From positions 445,527 to 499,632 of the forward strand of contig JH720295.1 in assembly GCA_000231825.2 (NCBI GenBank): DNA of 54,106 bases, read 5' to 3'. Shown here piece by piece: positions 37,216-51,500 of the stretch (the first letter of the stretch is position 1; each line of letters begins with the position of its first letter). The notes below the pieces were generated by a model. It did not search any database. It saw only the letters and a program-made list of their open reading frames with translations, and had not been told where the DNA came from. The DNA comes from Tetrahymena elliotti 4EA (Eukaryota; Ciliophora; Oligohymenophorea; Hymenostomatida; Tetrahymenidae). The translations under genes were made by a program, and so were the position numbers.

Positions 37216-38336
37216 TTGGTAAATCTTACTTAGACTCCTTTATTCCTTTATGATAACGAAATTTACAAGTTCTAATTTATTATCAACTTTTTGTTAAGTA
37301 ATCTATTAAAATTTTACTAAATTTTTTATATAAAATAAATCCTTTATTTTAATTAAAAAAATTCTCCATAAATATTTTTAACATTCATCTTTAATTTTAC
37401 ATTTTTTGATAATATTTAAAATCATTTTTATACAGTAATTGTTGTATTTAAGTTTACACAAGTAATTTGCAAGTAAAGTAATTTTTTAGGGTTTTAAAAA
37501 TTAAAGAATATTTTTAAGAAAAACCCTTTCTCGCTAATTAATTTTTATCTTACTTAATATTTTTGTTAAATAAGCATATAGTTGACTCTATTTAGAAAGT
37601 ATGTATTTCAAGTAAATTATTGTAATGAATCAGATTTACCTTAAAATAAAATGATCTCTTTTATCAAACAAGTTATCAATAGAATCTAAAATTTTCTATC
37701 AAATCCACAAACACTTTGATAGTTAATTAAAATTTTAGAAAAAATTTTACAAAATCTTTTAATATTAAGAGGAGTATTTATAAATATTTGTTATTAACTT
37801 GCAAATATCAAATTGAGAAAACACTTACTTCTTAAAATTAATTAATTCAGTTAATGGTAAATTTGTAAATAAACTCTAAAATATTTTTATTTAAAAATTA
37901 AAAATGTTATCGTTTATGAGGAGAGGGGGATTGAGGTGAGTTTTTTCATAAAAAATCAACAAATTGAACTCACATCCAAATATTTATCATCTTTGACAAA
38001 AAAAAAAATATCTATTTTATTCCCTCATAATTAATGTTTAAAATAAATTAATTATTCTCAATTCAAAGTAAACATAATTTTGAGTGGTTTTTATTTTCAG
38101 ATTCTCCTAATTAATTATAATTGGTTTATTTGAGAAGTTGGATTAAAAAAATTAGATGAATAATTTTGCCTTTTCCTACTAATTTTTCATTGAGACTATT
38201 AAAAAATTGAAAAAAATATTTAGAAATTGTTATTTTCTACATTCATTTGAATGCACTTTTTTTAAGAAATGTAGTACCTTTGATTAACTGTAAGCTAAGA
38301 TAATCAATTTGTATTAATAAATTGCTCTCTCATTCA
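37216..38336. repeat. Duplicated 5' flank of large copy 2, then unique AT-rich DNA
   Basis: 37216-37975 matches 52434-53217, the flank of copy 3, including a G-rich block (GAGAGGGGGATTGAGG) at 37921-37936 and 53164-53178. The duplication therefore carried about 760 bp upstream of the start codon, probably including the promoter. No gene was seen between 37976 and 38336. Confidence 0.7.
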
Positions 38337-38902
38337 TGATTACATTTCATCAATTTAATCAATAGGAATATCATTATAAACACGTAATCTAGATTTGGTT
38401 GAGTTTTTCTGGATTGATTCTATAAACTAATTATCTTTTTTCAGAAATTCAAAATCATTTTAAATATTTTCAAGATATATTAGGGGTGATTTGATAAATG
38501 CCAATTAAAAAATCTAATTGATTTATTTTTAACTGAATAATATTTTTTATACTTTAAAGGTTGAGTTAAACAATTTTGGCATTTTAAAATCCAATATAAG
38601 TTAAAACCTATTAGCCATCTACACAATCATGATGAAGGCAATTACTTAAGTATTCATTTAATAAAGCGCATTTTGTTTTTTTGCTGTTGATGCATATTTA
38701 ATTTAAACAAATACACATGATCTGATTTCAATTTCTTCTCCATCACTAACACAATTTTCATTAATACTTCTACCTATATAGTTCTTTTCTATGAAATTTA
38801 AACACAAATTTAACATCTACAAGAAGCACAAATATCAGGGCAACTTAATACTATAAGCTTTTAAACTTAGAAATATAAATATAGGAATATAAAATAATGC
38901 AT
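38337..38902 (-). pseudogene. 5' relic of a further large membrane protein copy (copy 4)
   Basis: Begins MHYFIFLYLYFQVQKLIVLS, a signal-peptide-like start homologous to copies 2 and 3, then CPDICASC. After a frameshift it continues NYIGRSINENCVSDGEE, matching NYTGTSINGNCVNDGEI of copy 3. At 38400-38337 it reads TKSRLRVYNDIPIDQIDEMQ and hits TGA where copy 2 has a Cys codon. About 450 bp between these parts is missing relative to copy 2. It lies between copy 2 and copy 3. Confidence 0.72.
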
Positions 38903-39576
38903 TTCTATAATTGCTTTTGTTATAGTTATTGCTATTGTGAAAGAGTTATGTACCAATTAATTCAAATATTTCTAACTTTTTGTATCAAAATTATGTGATA
39001 GATAATTATCTAAAAAACAAACAAAATATTTGTTTTATTTCCCTTTAAAAATTTCGAATGAAGCTAAATTTATTTCCAATCATATGATGTAATCAACTTT
39101 CATTTTAATTAAATACTATTAATTAATTTAATTTTTCAGGATTGAAAAAGAAATTAAAACTTCATAGTTTTTTAAATAGAAATTTGAAAGAGATTTTTGA
39201 CTATCATTTTTAAATTTTTGTTTATTTTTTTATTCATTTTTTATGAGTCTTGTAATCCAAATTTATTATTTTATATTTTTAAATTTTCATTTAACCTTTG
39301 ATTAGTTTTAACTCAAAATAATAAACAAATAGTCTTTAAATTATCTTTAATTCTAATATTCTAAACCCTTTATTTTATTATATAAATATTCTAATATTCT
39401 AAACCCTTTATTATAATATATAAATATAAATAATAATTTAAAGTAAATACAGTGTCATCAAAATTGAAAAGTTAAATTTTAAAATATAATTTTATTTATT
39501 TAAATTTTAAAATAATTCATAAAAGATTATATAAAAAATGTGAAATACAGTAAATATATTAACTTAAAAATATTTT
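38903..39576. other. Intergenic between relic copy 4 and the stop of copy 3
   Basis: Very AT-rich. A short direct repeat, TCTAATATTCTAAACCCTTT, occurs twice at about 39353-39411. No gene was seen. Confidence 0.5.
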
Positions 39577-42500
39577 TCAGTTAAGGGTGAAATTTTAAGT
39601 AGTATTTTTTTACTCTTTTAACTTTTAAAATGTGTGTGCTAATTTCTAATATTCTGAGCTCTCGTAACTCTTAAAAAGGTCTAATTGAAAATTAGATTTA
39701 CAGACTATATGTTTTTATAGTTATTTCCAATATTTTGAGCTCATTTCTTTTAGATTTATTTATTTTTTTGATTTCTTTAAGATAAATAAAATGATTTTTA
39801 TTCTAAAATATCTTCCTAAGAAAAATATCAATATGACAGAGAGTATGAAAGAGATAATCCAAATATTGTTATCTTAAGCAGCATTTTAATTTATGTAATT
39901 CAAAAAGCCAAAGCAAACAGAAAAACCAAAGTTTATAAATATCTCATATATGTTCTTTTATGTACTTTTGTAAGGCATAACTATTTCAAAAAAAAGAAAT
40001 ATTAAAAAATTATTTTTTTAAATAAAATTTTTTACAATAAAGGATTGAAATGCAATAAAGCAAGATAATAGCACACAGTATAGAGTATTTAATTGAGCTT
40101 ACAGAAAAAAAAACTGATTCTATTAAGTATAGAAGCATTCTATAGATTATTGAAAAAGATTCCCACCAAAAATTTTTACTCAACTAAAAAATCAGTTTAA
40201 AAATATTATTTAATTTTCTATTCTAAAGAGAGGTAAAGAAATAGCTAAGAGCAGCTAAAATAAGTAATTAAGCTATCATTATTATTAGACATACTGTCAA
40301 CCCTAGTTCATCCTATAATTAATTTGGATAATCTTTAGCATAGCTTTATCCTTCCAACTAAATAAAACTAGACTAATTAAATATTATTTTAAAATTAAAA
40401 TTATTTAAATCAAGAACAATAATATTACCATTCCAGCACACATCTTAAAGATGTAGGGCATCATATGAATCTAAATAAATATTGTTACAATTTAAATTGA
40501 AGTTTTACTCTATTTAGCTAAGTATAGAAATATAACTATGATTAACGAAATCAAGAGGTGAAGAATAAGAGCTATAGCTACCCTTAAATACCAATAAGGA
40601 AGAACGCATAATTTAAATATCTAGTATAATTTACAATCTAATAGCTTAACTAAATTTAAAGGAAAATTTGAGAACTCAAGTATCATCTGCTAAATCTATG
40701 TAGGAAACTCTAACATTAAAGGAGTAATAATTGAAAGAATTTAGAAGTACTGTATCACTTACAGAAGTATATAAAAAATGTATGGCTCATAAAGTATCCT
40801 TTACCCTAGCAAAAAACAAGTTTTCTTAATCTTATAGAAAATAACAGCTTTATTTATTTAGTCAACAACTATGTAGAAAAAACCAAAATTCATTAAAATT
40901 ATTAATATACTCATAATTTTGTATTTAAATCTACATCTATTTTTAATGAGTAAAAATTAAATTTTTGTAAAAAAAAATTTTTATTTTACTATTAACATCT
41001 AAAAGGTGTTATCTAAAAGTAACTTTCATCCCAAAAATTACCATCAATATCACAATCTAAACACAAAATTCCTATGTTTCCTGTATAAAATACTTTAATA
41101 ACAGAATTTATATTAATCATTAATTACCTTATCTGCAATATCTATTTGGTGTAGATTTTAAATTTTGAGGTACAATTTTGCCAATATCTCCAACACAATT
41201 TGTTGGAATCAAACAGCTTTAATAGTTATATTCAGTTAATGAAGATCTCCAATAACCGAGAGGCAAAAACATTTAATCGTTTTCACAAACAAATGGACAT
41301 TTAAAACATTTAGAACCTTCTTTTAAATTAAAAGTCCCAGTCGAACATTTATAACACAGATCCTTTTTTACTTCATCTTAGATCAAAGTTGTTCCTGTTG
41401 GACAAAGTTTTCTAAATTAGAAAATCAGATAAAAAGGTTAAGACTACTCAATTTTGATGAAATTTCCTTAGAAGTCATAAACAGGAATGTAATTAAAATT
41501 TGAGGTCACTTTCACTTTAAACTGAGAACCTAACCTGCCGTAAATATTCATATTATTTTTCAGATCAAATAAGCCATTTTTTTATTTAATTTAATTAGGT
41601 ACAACACTAAAACCTTAGTTATTTGACTCAAAAGTCATAACTATATCATCCAATAGCTCAGAGACTATTTATCTCTCTGAATTAATAAGCTAAATCTATA
41701 AGTTTTACTAAAATAAAAATTTAATTTAAAGCTAAATAATGAAAAAATGTTTACTCTCAAAGTTCCACTTGTAAAATTTGAGAATGTAATATTATCTAAG
41801 TACTAAACATCACTTAAAAATCCTTGATATCCAACAGCTTATGAGATAAGAGTATTTCCATATAGTTTAGCTAAATTATTCATTAAAATATTATTATAAA
41901 TGCTTTAAATAGGAAGATTTTAAAGCTGTGAGAAAACGCTACCTATTTTAGCTTCATTCAAAATAAATATTGAACTGACAAAATTTAAATTATCAATATT
42001 ATTTTAATTATTTCCATTTGAAGCTATTGCTCCTCCATAATTTTCTGCTTTATTTTATATGAAGCTAGATTTAATCACAAATAAATTTGAGTTTTCTACA
42101 AAAATAGCTCCCCCATGCATGGCTGCAGTGTTTTGAATAAAAGTACAGTTTTAAATATTCTAAACTGCTTGAGTGTATTAACTCTAATCTCCATTTAACT
42201 AACTTTATTATTATTCTAAAAAACGATAAATTTTATTTTGGATAGGGGTATTTAGATACAGGGATCCTCCATTAAGTGCAGTATTTTTGATGAAATTACT
42301 ATCTATAACAATAGCTTATATAGAATTTATTGATATATTTCCTTATGCACAAACTAAGCATTCATTTTCCTCAAACAATAACTTAATTATTTTAACTGTA
42401 TTAGAATTCATTTAAATCAAGCTTTTAAATTATGAGTTTTCTAGTTTATTTTATGCTGCTATTGCTTTGTTTTATTTAAATTCATCAATTTCAATTTAAA

Positions 42501-45500
42501 TATTTTGAGAGCTAATATTAATTAAATTATTATATGTAGCAATATTGTTATATGTATTTTTGATTAAATATAAGTATTTTATTCCTACTATGTTAAATAA
42601 TTGCTAGTATCCTAATTCTAAAACCTTTTTATCATAAAAGCTTAAATCTTAAAATTTTTGAGTTGAAATAAAGCTACATTAAACAAAATCCAACCCATAA
42701 AAATTTGATATTGCAAAATGGCTGTATTAATTTAAATTTTGACTTTTTTCGATCAGAGGTAAAATTTTCTCAGAGAGATCAAGCATGGTATCTGTTGTTT
42801 TAAACTATATAAGCTAGAATAATAATTAACTTTTATAATGAGATTGATATGAAAAGAAAGTGCTTCCAAGAAGAGAAATATTATTTGTAAATCTACAATT
42901 TGTAACTACCAAGAAGTATTTGCTAAGAGATTTTGAGATATATATTGCTCCGCCCTTAGAGAGAGATAAATTATTCCTAAAATCAGAGTTTTGTATGAAA
43001 ATTGATGACGTTAATTTAGTAAAACTTAAGTCAATGAAAATAGCTCCTCCATAACATTCCTGAGTAAATAGATTGACTTTACTTTAATTATCAGTAAATT
43101 ATGATTAATCTATTAATATTCTGGCTTAGTCAATAGCTATCCAGTAAATAGCTCCACCTTAAAAACCAATGCCTCCTTTAAAAGTAGTATTAAATATATT
43201 AAATAGTTAAGAATTTACTTAAGCAAAACCTCCTTATATACTTGATTACTGAATTGCATTATTTATATTTTACTCAAAAGTAATATTTTTAAAATTAACA
43301 TTAGCACTACCTAAAACCAGAAAATAATGCTGTTAGTTGGGTAAATAAGATGTAAATATGCTATCTGAAATTTCTAAGTATCCAACTAAATTAGTTATTA
43401 TTAAAGAGGAAGTTATTTTATTTGCATCGCATTAAAAATCCTATTATTTAATCAAAATAAAATATTTAATAAATTGCTTAAAGTTAAATATTTTTGAACA
43501 AATTTGCTATTAAAAATTTAATATTTTATTTTTAAATTTAAAATATTTTGTGTGAACTATTATTTTTAATTTTTAATTTTTGAGAAAACACATTTATGAA
43601 TCTGAAATATTTTTTAATTTAAAAAGAAATTTTCATACTTTTTTACAGTTAGTGATTTTGGTCACATTCAAAGATTAAAAATTTTAGAGTATAATATTGC
43701 CATCTACTTTAGAATCTATGTGAATAAAGCTCTATGTTTTATAACTTAAACTATCTTCTTTGTAGCTAAATAATTACAAATTCGAAAGAGTTACATCAAT
43801 TAATTCAATTAAATAAGTTTTTTTATTATTTTCTCCTTCTTTATTCATTTTTTACTTGATTGAAATTAAATCTTAATAAGAGATTAAATTTATAAACTAA
43901 GTATTAGAAATTGTACAAGTCGTATTCATGGATTAAAAGTCTAGGATATTTGAAGAATATGTATCTTTTTACATACTACCTACTACTAGCTGATTAATAT
44001 TTATAGATTCGACAGTTTGTATTTGTATAAATTAAACTATAGCTTCATCATAAATTTATAAGTTTTAAATTTACAAGTCTGATATTTGTTAAAAATAGAA
44101 ATATTGGCAATATTTTAAAAACTGCATATCGTATGAGTGAAATCTATTGCTTTCAAATAAAAAATCTGAAATGATAATTCTTACATTTAAACTTAATTAA
44201 AATTAAGTAATTATAGTGTTTGAGCTAAGTATTTCATTATTTTGAAATACAAATTCGTTAAAACTAAAGAAATACTTGGCAGTTAATAGGGCATTCTACT
44301 AAGATAGACCAAAGATTTAAGTATTTTATAATTTATTTTATATAAATTTAAAATTTTTTATATTTAAAAAATCTAAATTAAAAAGTGGAGAATTCAAATC
44401 TTTATTTTCAGCAGCTATTGTATTTTTGATTATTATTACATCTATTATTTATGTAGTTTTAAAGTTTATAGTATTAATTAGATTAGAACTTAATATATTT
44501 GAGTTACTGCAGACCATTTGCTCAATTTTTAGTATTGATACTGATTATAAATTTTAGATGTCTAATAGAGCATAAATTAGGGTAGAATATTCAGTAAGAT
44601 TACTATTCAATAGTTATATATTATTAATATTTAAAGTTCCTGTTTATAAAAAGTAGAGAAAATATGATTTTTTAAGGGAGCTTCTGTTAATAACGATATT
44701 TTTTAATTCATACTTAAGAGTAAAAGAAGGATTTATCAATTTCACATCTAAAAGTTTAGAATTTTAGATGAAAATATCATTAAATTTTAAGTTATCTATT
44801 AGCACTGTTCCATTAAAATTATCTATCCTAAAATTAAAAAAATTAGGAGTGTTGCTATTTATTTATGTAAAGCTTGTATTTGTGATTGTAATTTAATTAA
44901 TAAATTCATTTTCAATCACAAACCCAAATGTTGAGTCATATTATTTTTGAATGAAATCAATATTTTCGATTGTTATTTTGTTAAAACCATGAATTTATGC
45001 AGATTTAGCCTAATAAATAGCAAAGTTTTCATAATTTAAAGTTTAATTTGCTCGTATTGTTAAAGAAAGATGCTCTAATGAGTAAATTTAAGCTTTTAAG
45101 TCAACATCAATTGAAAATTAAATATTTTCATAACATACACGACTTTAATCTACATATTCAATGACAATTTCTATTTCCCTCAATTAGAGTTCATTAAAAA
45201 AAACTAGTGCTCTTAGAAGATCAGGCTCATTCAAAATCAACTGATTAAAATTATATCCATATAGTTTCTAAATATTGTAAGGATCATCAATAGTACCTTT
45301 ACCCAAGGGTTTAGATGAATCTCCACAAAATACATAAATTATTGATTACTTTTTAAAGTAGCAACCTGGATCATTGATTAAGCAAAGTTAGCATTTTTTT
45401 CTTTATTTATCATATCTTATTTCATATCTCTCTAGCTCCTAATATTAGCTCAAAACTTTTTATTTACAAGTATAGCATTTCATTTAATATAATTATAAAG

Positions 45501-48500
45501 GATCATAATTAATTTTCATATCATTATCTTCACATGTCTCACATCTTTTATTCAATTTTAATTAAATGAATAAAATTTAACAAATTAATAAAAAATTATT
45601 TTTAAATAATTTATCCATTTTTTTTCATAAAATTTATTTTGGAAACTGATAAGTACTAAAAAAAATACCCCCCTCTATGAAATATCTTCATCCTTAATTA
45701 TATTAGAAGAGAGGGATAAGTAGGGAAGGGGGTAGTTTGTAAATATTTAATTTTGAATTCACAAAGATTGGGATGTTTATTCATTTCATTCATTCTTTCA
45801 ATTAAAAATTTTTTTTTAAATAAACAAAAACTAAACAAATGAAAGAGTTTATTTTATATAAAAGATGAAAAAGCCTATATCTATATAATTTAAAATTTAT
45901 TTTAAAACTAGAAATTATAAAAGTAATTTAAATTACAGCATTGGGCAAAGCTTACAATTATGTTATGATGAATCATAAGTGACCATTTATGATATTTCTT
46001 TGAGATAATTAGAATTGAAATACATATTGGCAATAAACATTTGTATTGAATTTATTTGATAAAATAGGAGATCTGTATTACAATCAATGCATAAAGGTTC
46101 ATCTAAATAATATACACAGTTTGAGCAAAAATTTCCACATTAAGGTAGATTGCATGATGTCTGGTTCCCACTTAATCTTCTTCCATAGCCACAACTTGTA
46201 CATAACATAGTTATTTAGAATGTTTCATTATACTAAATACGTTATTGAAGTGATAAACTCTTTAGAATATCTCTTTCATGAATAAATATATTAGTAAAAT
46301 TAACTCTTTCATTTTATAGATAGCCTACTTCAAAGCAAGATTAACAACCTTCTGGGCATTTTATACAACTTGAGATACTTGGAATATATCCATAGTTACA
46401 TTATGTGCATTAATATAAAAGTTAATTACCATAATTTGTAAATTCTAGGCAATTCAAACAATTTGGTATCTATTAATAATAAATTATTTAAAAAAAATAA
46501 ATAAAAAGGATATTTTACAAGATCAGAGCAAAATCTATAATTATCAGTAGGTGGGTTACCATTTATAATCAAAGGCCTGTTAGAATATGGCTTATCAACA
46601 AATAAATTAAGACCAGATTTCTAAAATTAAAAGCAAATAATAAACCAAAAAGTACACTTATCATAAATATTTCCACAAAAATATGTTTGGCCAATTAATA
46701 GAATGAAGGAAAATCATAATAATAGCAATTTGAATTGTAAAGACATCTGTTAGAATTGCAATTTAAACAATCATTTATGATATTTTCATCATCAGAAGCT
46801 CTATATTAAAAATATGTTTTGGAATGTTTGTTTGAGTTTTTTGTTTAAAAATCAATATCTGAGCATCCTAAATTATATGGTTGATAACAGTCAAATCCTA
46901 ATTTAAAAAATTTCTAAATTTTTGGTTAGTGTGACAAATATAATTACTATTATAGAAGCTGGCCAAATATCCTTCCCTGCACTTTAGGCAGTATTTATTC
47001 AATATCCCAGGAGCATAAACCTTTAATCCAAATATTTTTGAGTTTACATATTTATCATTAAGCTCTTTATTTTAGAAAAATAGTATTTACATTATTCAAA
47101 ACAGAGTTATTGTCTTGTTTAAATTTTTATTTCATTTTATTGCTTTTTAAATCAAAATTAGTATAAATTATAAAATTACAATAAGAGCACTCAAGGCAAT
47201 CGTAACCACACTTTTCACAATAACTAAGATCTTCACTAATCATGTATCCTACTTGACAATACCTGCAAGTAAATTAAGAAATCTAAAAATTAAACATATC
47301 GTTTGAATATTATTCAAAAGTTAAGTCTTCATAATTTATCATAGATTTTTTTAAATTATCTATGATGCTCATACCACATTCTAAGCAACCTTCAGGACAT
47401 TAGCTACATTCATAATTAGAATTAACATAGAAAAGATCTTAACATTTTAAGCACCTAGCTTTTCCTTTCAAATCTATATCACATCTTGTGCATTATGTTT
47501 AACCTATATTTTTATATTAAAATGCCATGAAAAATAAATTTAAATTCATTATTATATACACTAAGTCGATTATTGAATTTTCTTAATTTTAAATTATCCT
47601 TAAGCACCTCCTTACTCTATTTAGTAGTAAAGAGTTTATTCAAAGTTATTTGATAATCTTTTTATTCCTCCAAAATCAACTACCATTTAAGTACAAATTT
47701 TTTACTGAAATTAAGAATTTCCCCTATTTTATTTTTTTGAAATAAAAAAGAACATATTAGAACAGATTTTACCATTTATTAGCTTCTATGTTGCACTCAG
47801 CACATTAAATATTTATTTTTTTAATATACTCAGACATTTAAGAATTAGGATCTATATATTATTCATATTCTTCTTAATCACATTTCACACATACTTGTTT
47901 TTAGGTTTACTTATCTTTGTATAAGAAATAATTTTCAATGCACTATGTGCATGTATCTTAATCTATACAGCTTCTACAACTTTAATTATCATAATTAAAA
48001 ATATAGGTAAAATAAAATGTTTATTTATTAATAAATTTATTTTTATTGATAAAAATTCTTTAAATAGTGTCTAAATATATGTATTTTAAGGATTTGAGGT
48101 AGAGTATTTTTTGATATCTGAATTAACTCTGAAAGTTTGTTTTAGTTAGATTAGCTTCATTTCTTTTTAATTTTTAAAAAAAATATCTTCTACATACCCC
48201 TTTACTAAAATTAATGACTTTTAAATTGAATGAAAACCAGTTTTAGCTGTTACCACTCTCCCCCACTTTTTTTACTCTATTTTGAGCTTCCTTTAGTATC
48301 AAATTTAATTCAGATCCATAAATCGATCATATAAATAAATAAGAATAAAACTAGAATTACCCTTCTGAGCATGTATTGCTTCCTTAAGAGCAATCAGAGT
48401 AAGGAAAGCAACCTTCTTTAACATATGATAATTCAAAATTGAAATAACCATTTTATGAATTTCCAATTTATTGATAACATTAACGGTTACCAGGGTTTAT

Positions 48501-51500
48501 GAAATTTTTTGGACAAATTAAACATGTATTTATCTATTCATTTGGATCGATCACCTTGCAGTAATTATTTTTATCTTTACAGATACTTACTTAGAATTTA
48601 TTAATTTCATTAATGTCTTATTTAAAACATTCTGTATCTTATCTATAATTAAATAAGCATTCACTTCTACCATACCATGAAGTATCTATTTTTTCCTATA
48701 AAACACATTTTCCGAATTACTTTTAGAGGCAAAATCCTAAGGGGCAGACAGTGCATCCTTATTGGTCTATACCCTAACATTTTCCTTTATTAAAAACTAA
48801 ATTTAATTTAGGAGTGTTTCAATTAATTTACCTAAACTATCTTAGCAATATTAATCACTTAGAGAAACACAATCTCCATTCCAGAGGCATTAGCTTAAAG
48901 AACATCTTGAGCACTGTACAGAGCTACCTTATAAAATACATCTACCTTAATCATCTGAACACTTAATATTTCCATCCACTTTTTGACAAAACTCTCCATT
49001 TTAATTTGTGCTTATACAATAAACTCCAACAAAACAAGTTAACTTAATTAAAACATAATTAAAAAAAAGTTTTTTCATCAAATTATTTACAATTAATTAA
49101 TTTTAATGAGGAATATCTTAATCCTTTAAAGAAACACAAAAGCCACTATCTTTATAAATCCCTATTTAAAAATAAAAAACTAATCAATATTCTTTTTTTT
49201 ATCCTTTTCCATAATAAATGATCCAAAAATAATCATTTGTTATTCTATTTCAAATAATTTACCTATAAGTTTTGGATTTTAATAATCTAAGGAAAAACAC
49301 TTGTTTTGATTCTAAGTCAATCCTTACAGTAAGCAGTACCTAAAAATTAATGAAAAAAAAATTAGAGTAATTTAAGAATTTTAAAATACTATGAAAAGCA
49401 TTATTAAACTCCATATCTTTTGATTTCGTTCAGCTCTAAACAATTCCCAGTTATATTTTCTCTTCCTCGATATTGTAGAGATAATCGATTACACTACCTA
49501 TTTTATAAGCAATAACCTATAGCACAATTAGTAGCTGATTAAGTTGACTCAGCTAAACATTAACTATTTTCATCTCTTCCTATTCTATTTGGATCCTGAT
49601 TACTTAATTCAACACAAACTCCCTACAATAAACAGTAGTCTCCTAGCAAGCAACTCACAGAATTCACTTTTTATTATTTTATTAAAAAGAATTTAAAAAT
49701 ATTAAATAAAAGAAAGAGCAAAAGAATAAAACCTACTATTAGTTTTTATCATACAATTGTTTATAATTTAAAAATTTTTGAATTATGAAATAAAAAAATG
49801 AATTTTTTTCTTCAAATAGTTTGATTGTTATTTAAAAGTTTTAAACTATTTTAAAATAATTTTACACTAGTTAAGATCAAGACATTACCCATCAGAACCC
49901 TTTGCTTTTACATCAGATCTATCTTAGAAGTATTTACTGGTTAGCATTAATGGATGACAAACATAAAAATTGCTAATTTATAATTTAAAAAATAAATATA
50001 AATACTATTTGTTAATCTTACTCATATTTCATGATGCAGTATTAATCAGAATTGCAAAGCTATATCCCTATTTCAATTATTTATTTTTTTAATTGGGTTC
50101 ATAGAAATAATTTAGATTTTACCTAAAGTGGATGCTTACATAGGCTGTAGGCAATATTAACTTATTAATTCTCTACCTACTAAAAGTTGACCTTAAAAAT
50201 AAGCTCCTACAATCATACAGTATTTTTTTGTTGGAGAGATTTCATAAATACAATATCCATCTGGACACCTATCAATATTTTATCCTCCAGCATTGCTGTA
50301 AAGTTAATAAGGAATGCATTTAGTTGTGCCAACCTCTTTTGAAAAATTTGGTTAGTCTTAAATTGGAGATAGTGTAATACAAGCTTATGTTTAGCTTGTT
50401 GGATCAGTGATCAGGCATTAATCATCCTACAAACATATCCTTGTTTAAAAAAATTTTTAAATCAAGAGAATTTAAATTTAATAAGTAAAAAATGGGTTTA
50501 AAAACTTTTTTGTCAAAAAATATCATTTATCCAGATATTTAAATATCTAAAATTAATTATATTTCTTAAACTACCCTTATTTAATTAATGTAGAGATAGG
50601 CTATCATATGAAACAATAAAATAATTTTATTTCTTATTTGATTTAATTTGTTTTCAATAGAAAGTTATAAAGATAAAAGATGAGAGAAACTTAAAAAACA
50701 TTTCTGTATTATCATATTAATGAGAGGTAATTTAATTAATAAAGAGTATCTGCAATAAATTTATTAAATGAGATGTGAATAAATTTTTTGATTTAATTGA
50801 TAAAAATAAAAAAATAATACATTTATTATTTGGGAACACAATTTTGATTAGGGCCTGCACCAATAGTTTAACTTACTTATTTACACGTATAAGTTATTGA
50901 ATCTTGTTAAGAGTCACTTTCAATAATTTATTATATACAACGAAAGCGAGAGCAAAACAATATCTATTTAGGATCTATAAAAAATAATCTTACAACAATT
51001 TTTTGAAAATTTTTAAATTACCTGAATATTCTTCGCCTTGCATCATACATTTTTAATCAGTTGTAACTCCCTTTATTCAATAAAAATTTCAAAATGATTT
51101 TAAATATTAGAGTGAATAATTAATATTTACAATAATATTCTTTTGTTTTGTGATAAGTTCGCATTTGTTATTTTTAATACAAGTATCGGGCTAAGATTAA
51201 TCCGTGGCATAACATTCTAGAAAATTAGATTCAGAATCAGCACCACATTTATTATTTAATAGCTTAGAAATTCTATTAATTCCATTCATTTGAACACAAT
51301 TTAGATAAGATATGCAATATCTTTTGATTTTAGGAAATGTAAGCTCAATAAATTAATATTAAATAATAGAAGATTAGTTACCCTTAAATGCAAGAATCTA
51401 TTTCATCAGATTAATTAACAGAAACATTTAGCTCAATGCAAGATTTACTTTTAGTAATCCCCACTATTTATTTAGTTTTATCATTGATTTCCACAATTTA

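Noticed and set aside
40474..40491. An 18-nt GTAACA...TTTAG stretch in copy 3 as a tiny intron
   Set aside because: It is a multiple of three without TGA, reads hydrophobic sequence in frame, and copy 1 has a matching in-frame stretch; it is simpler as coding sequence.
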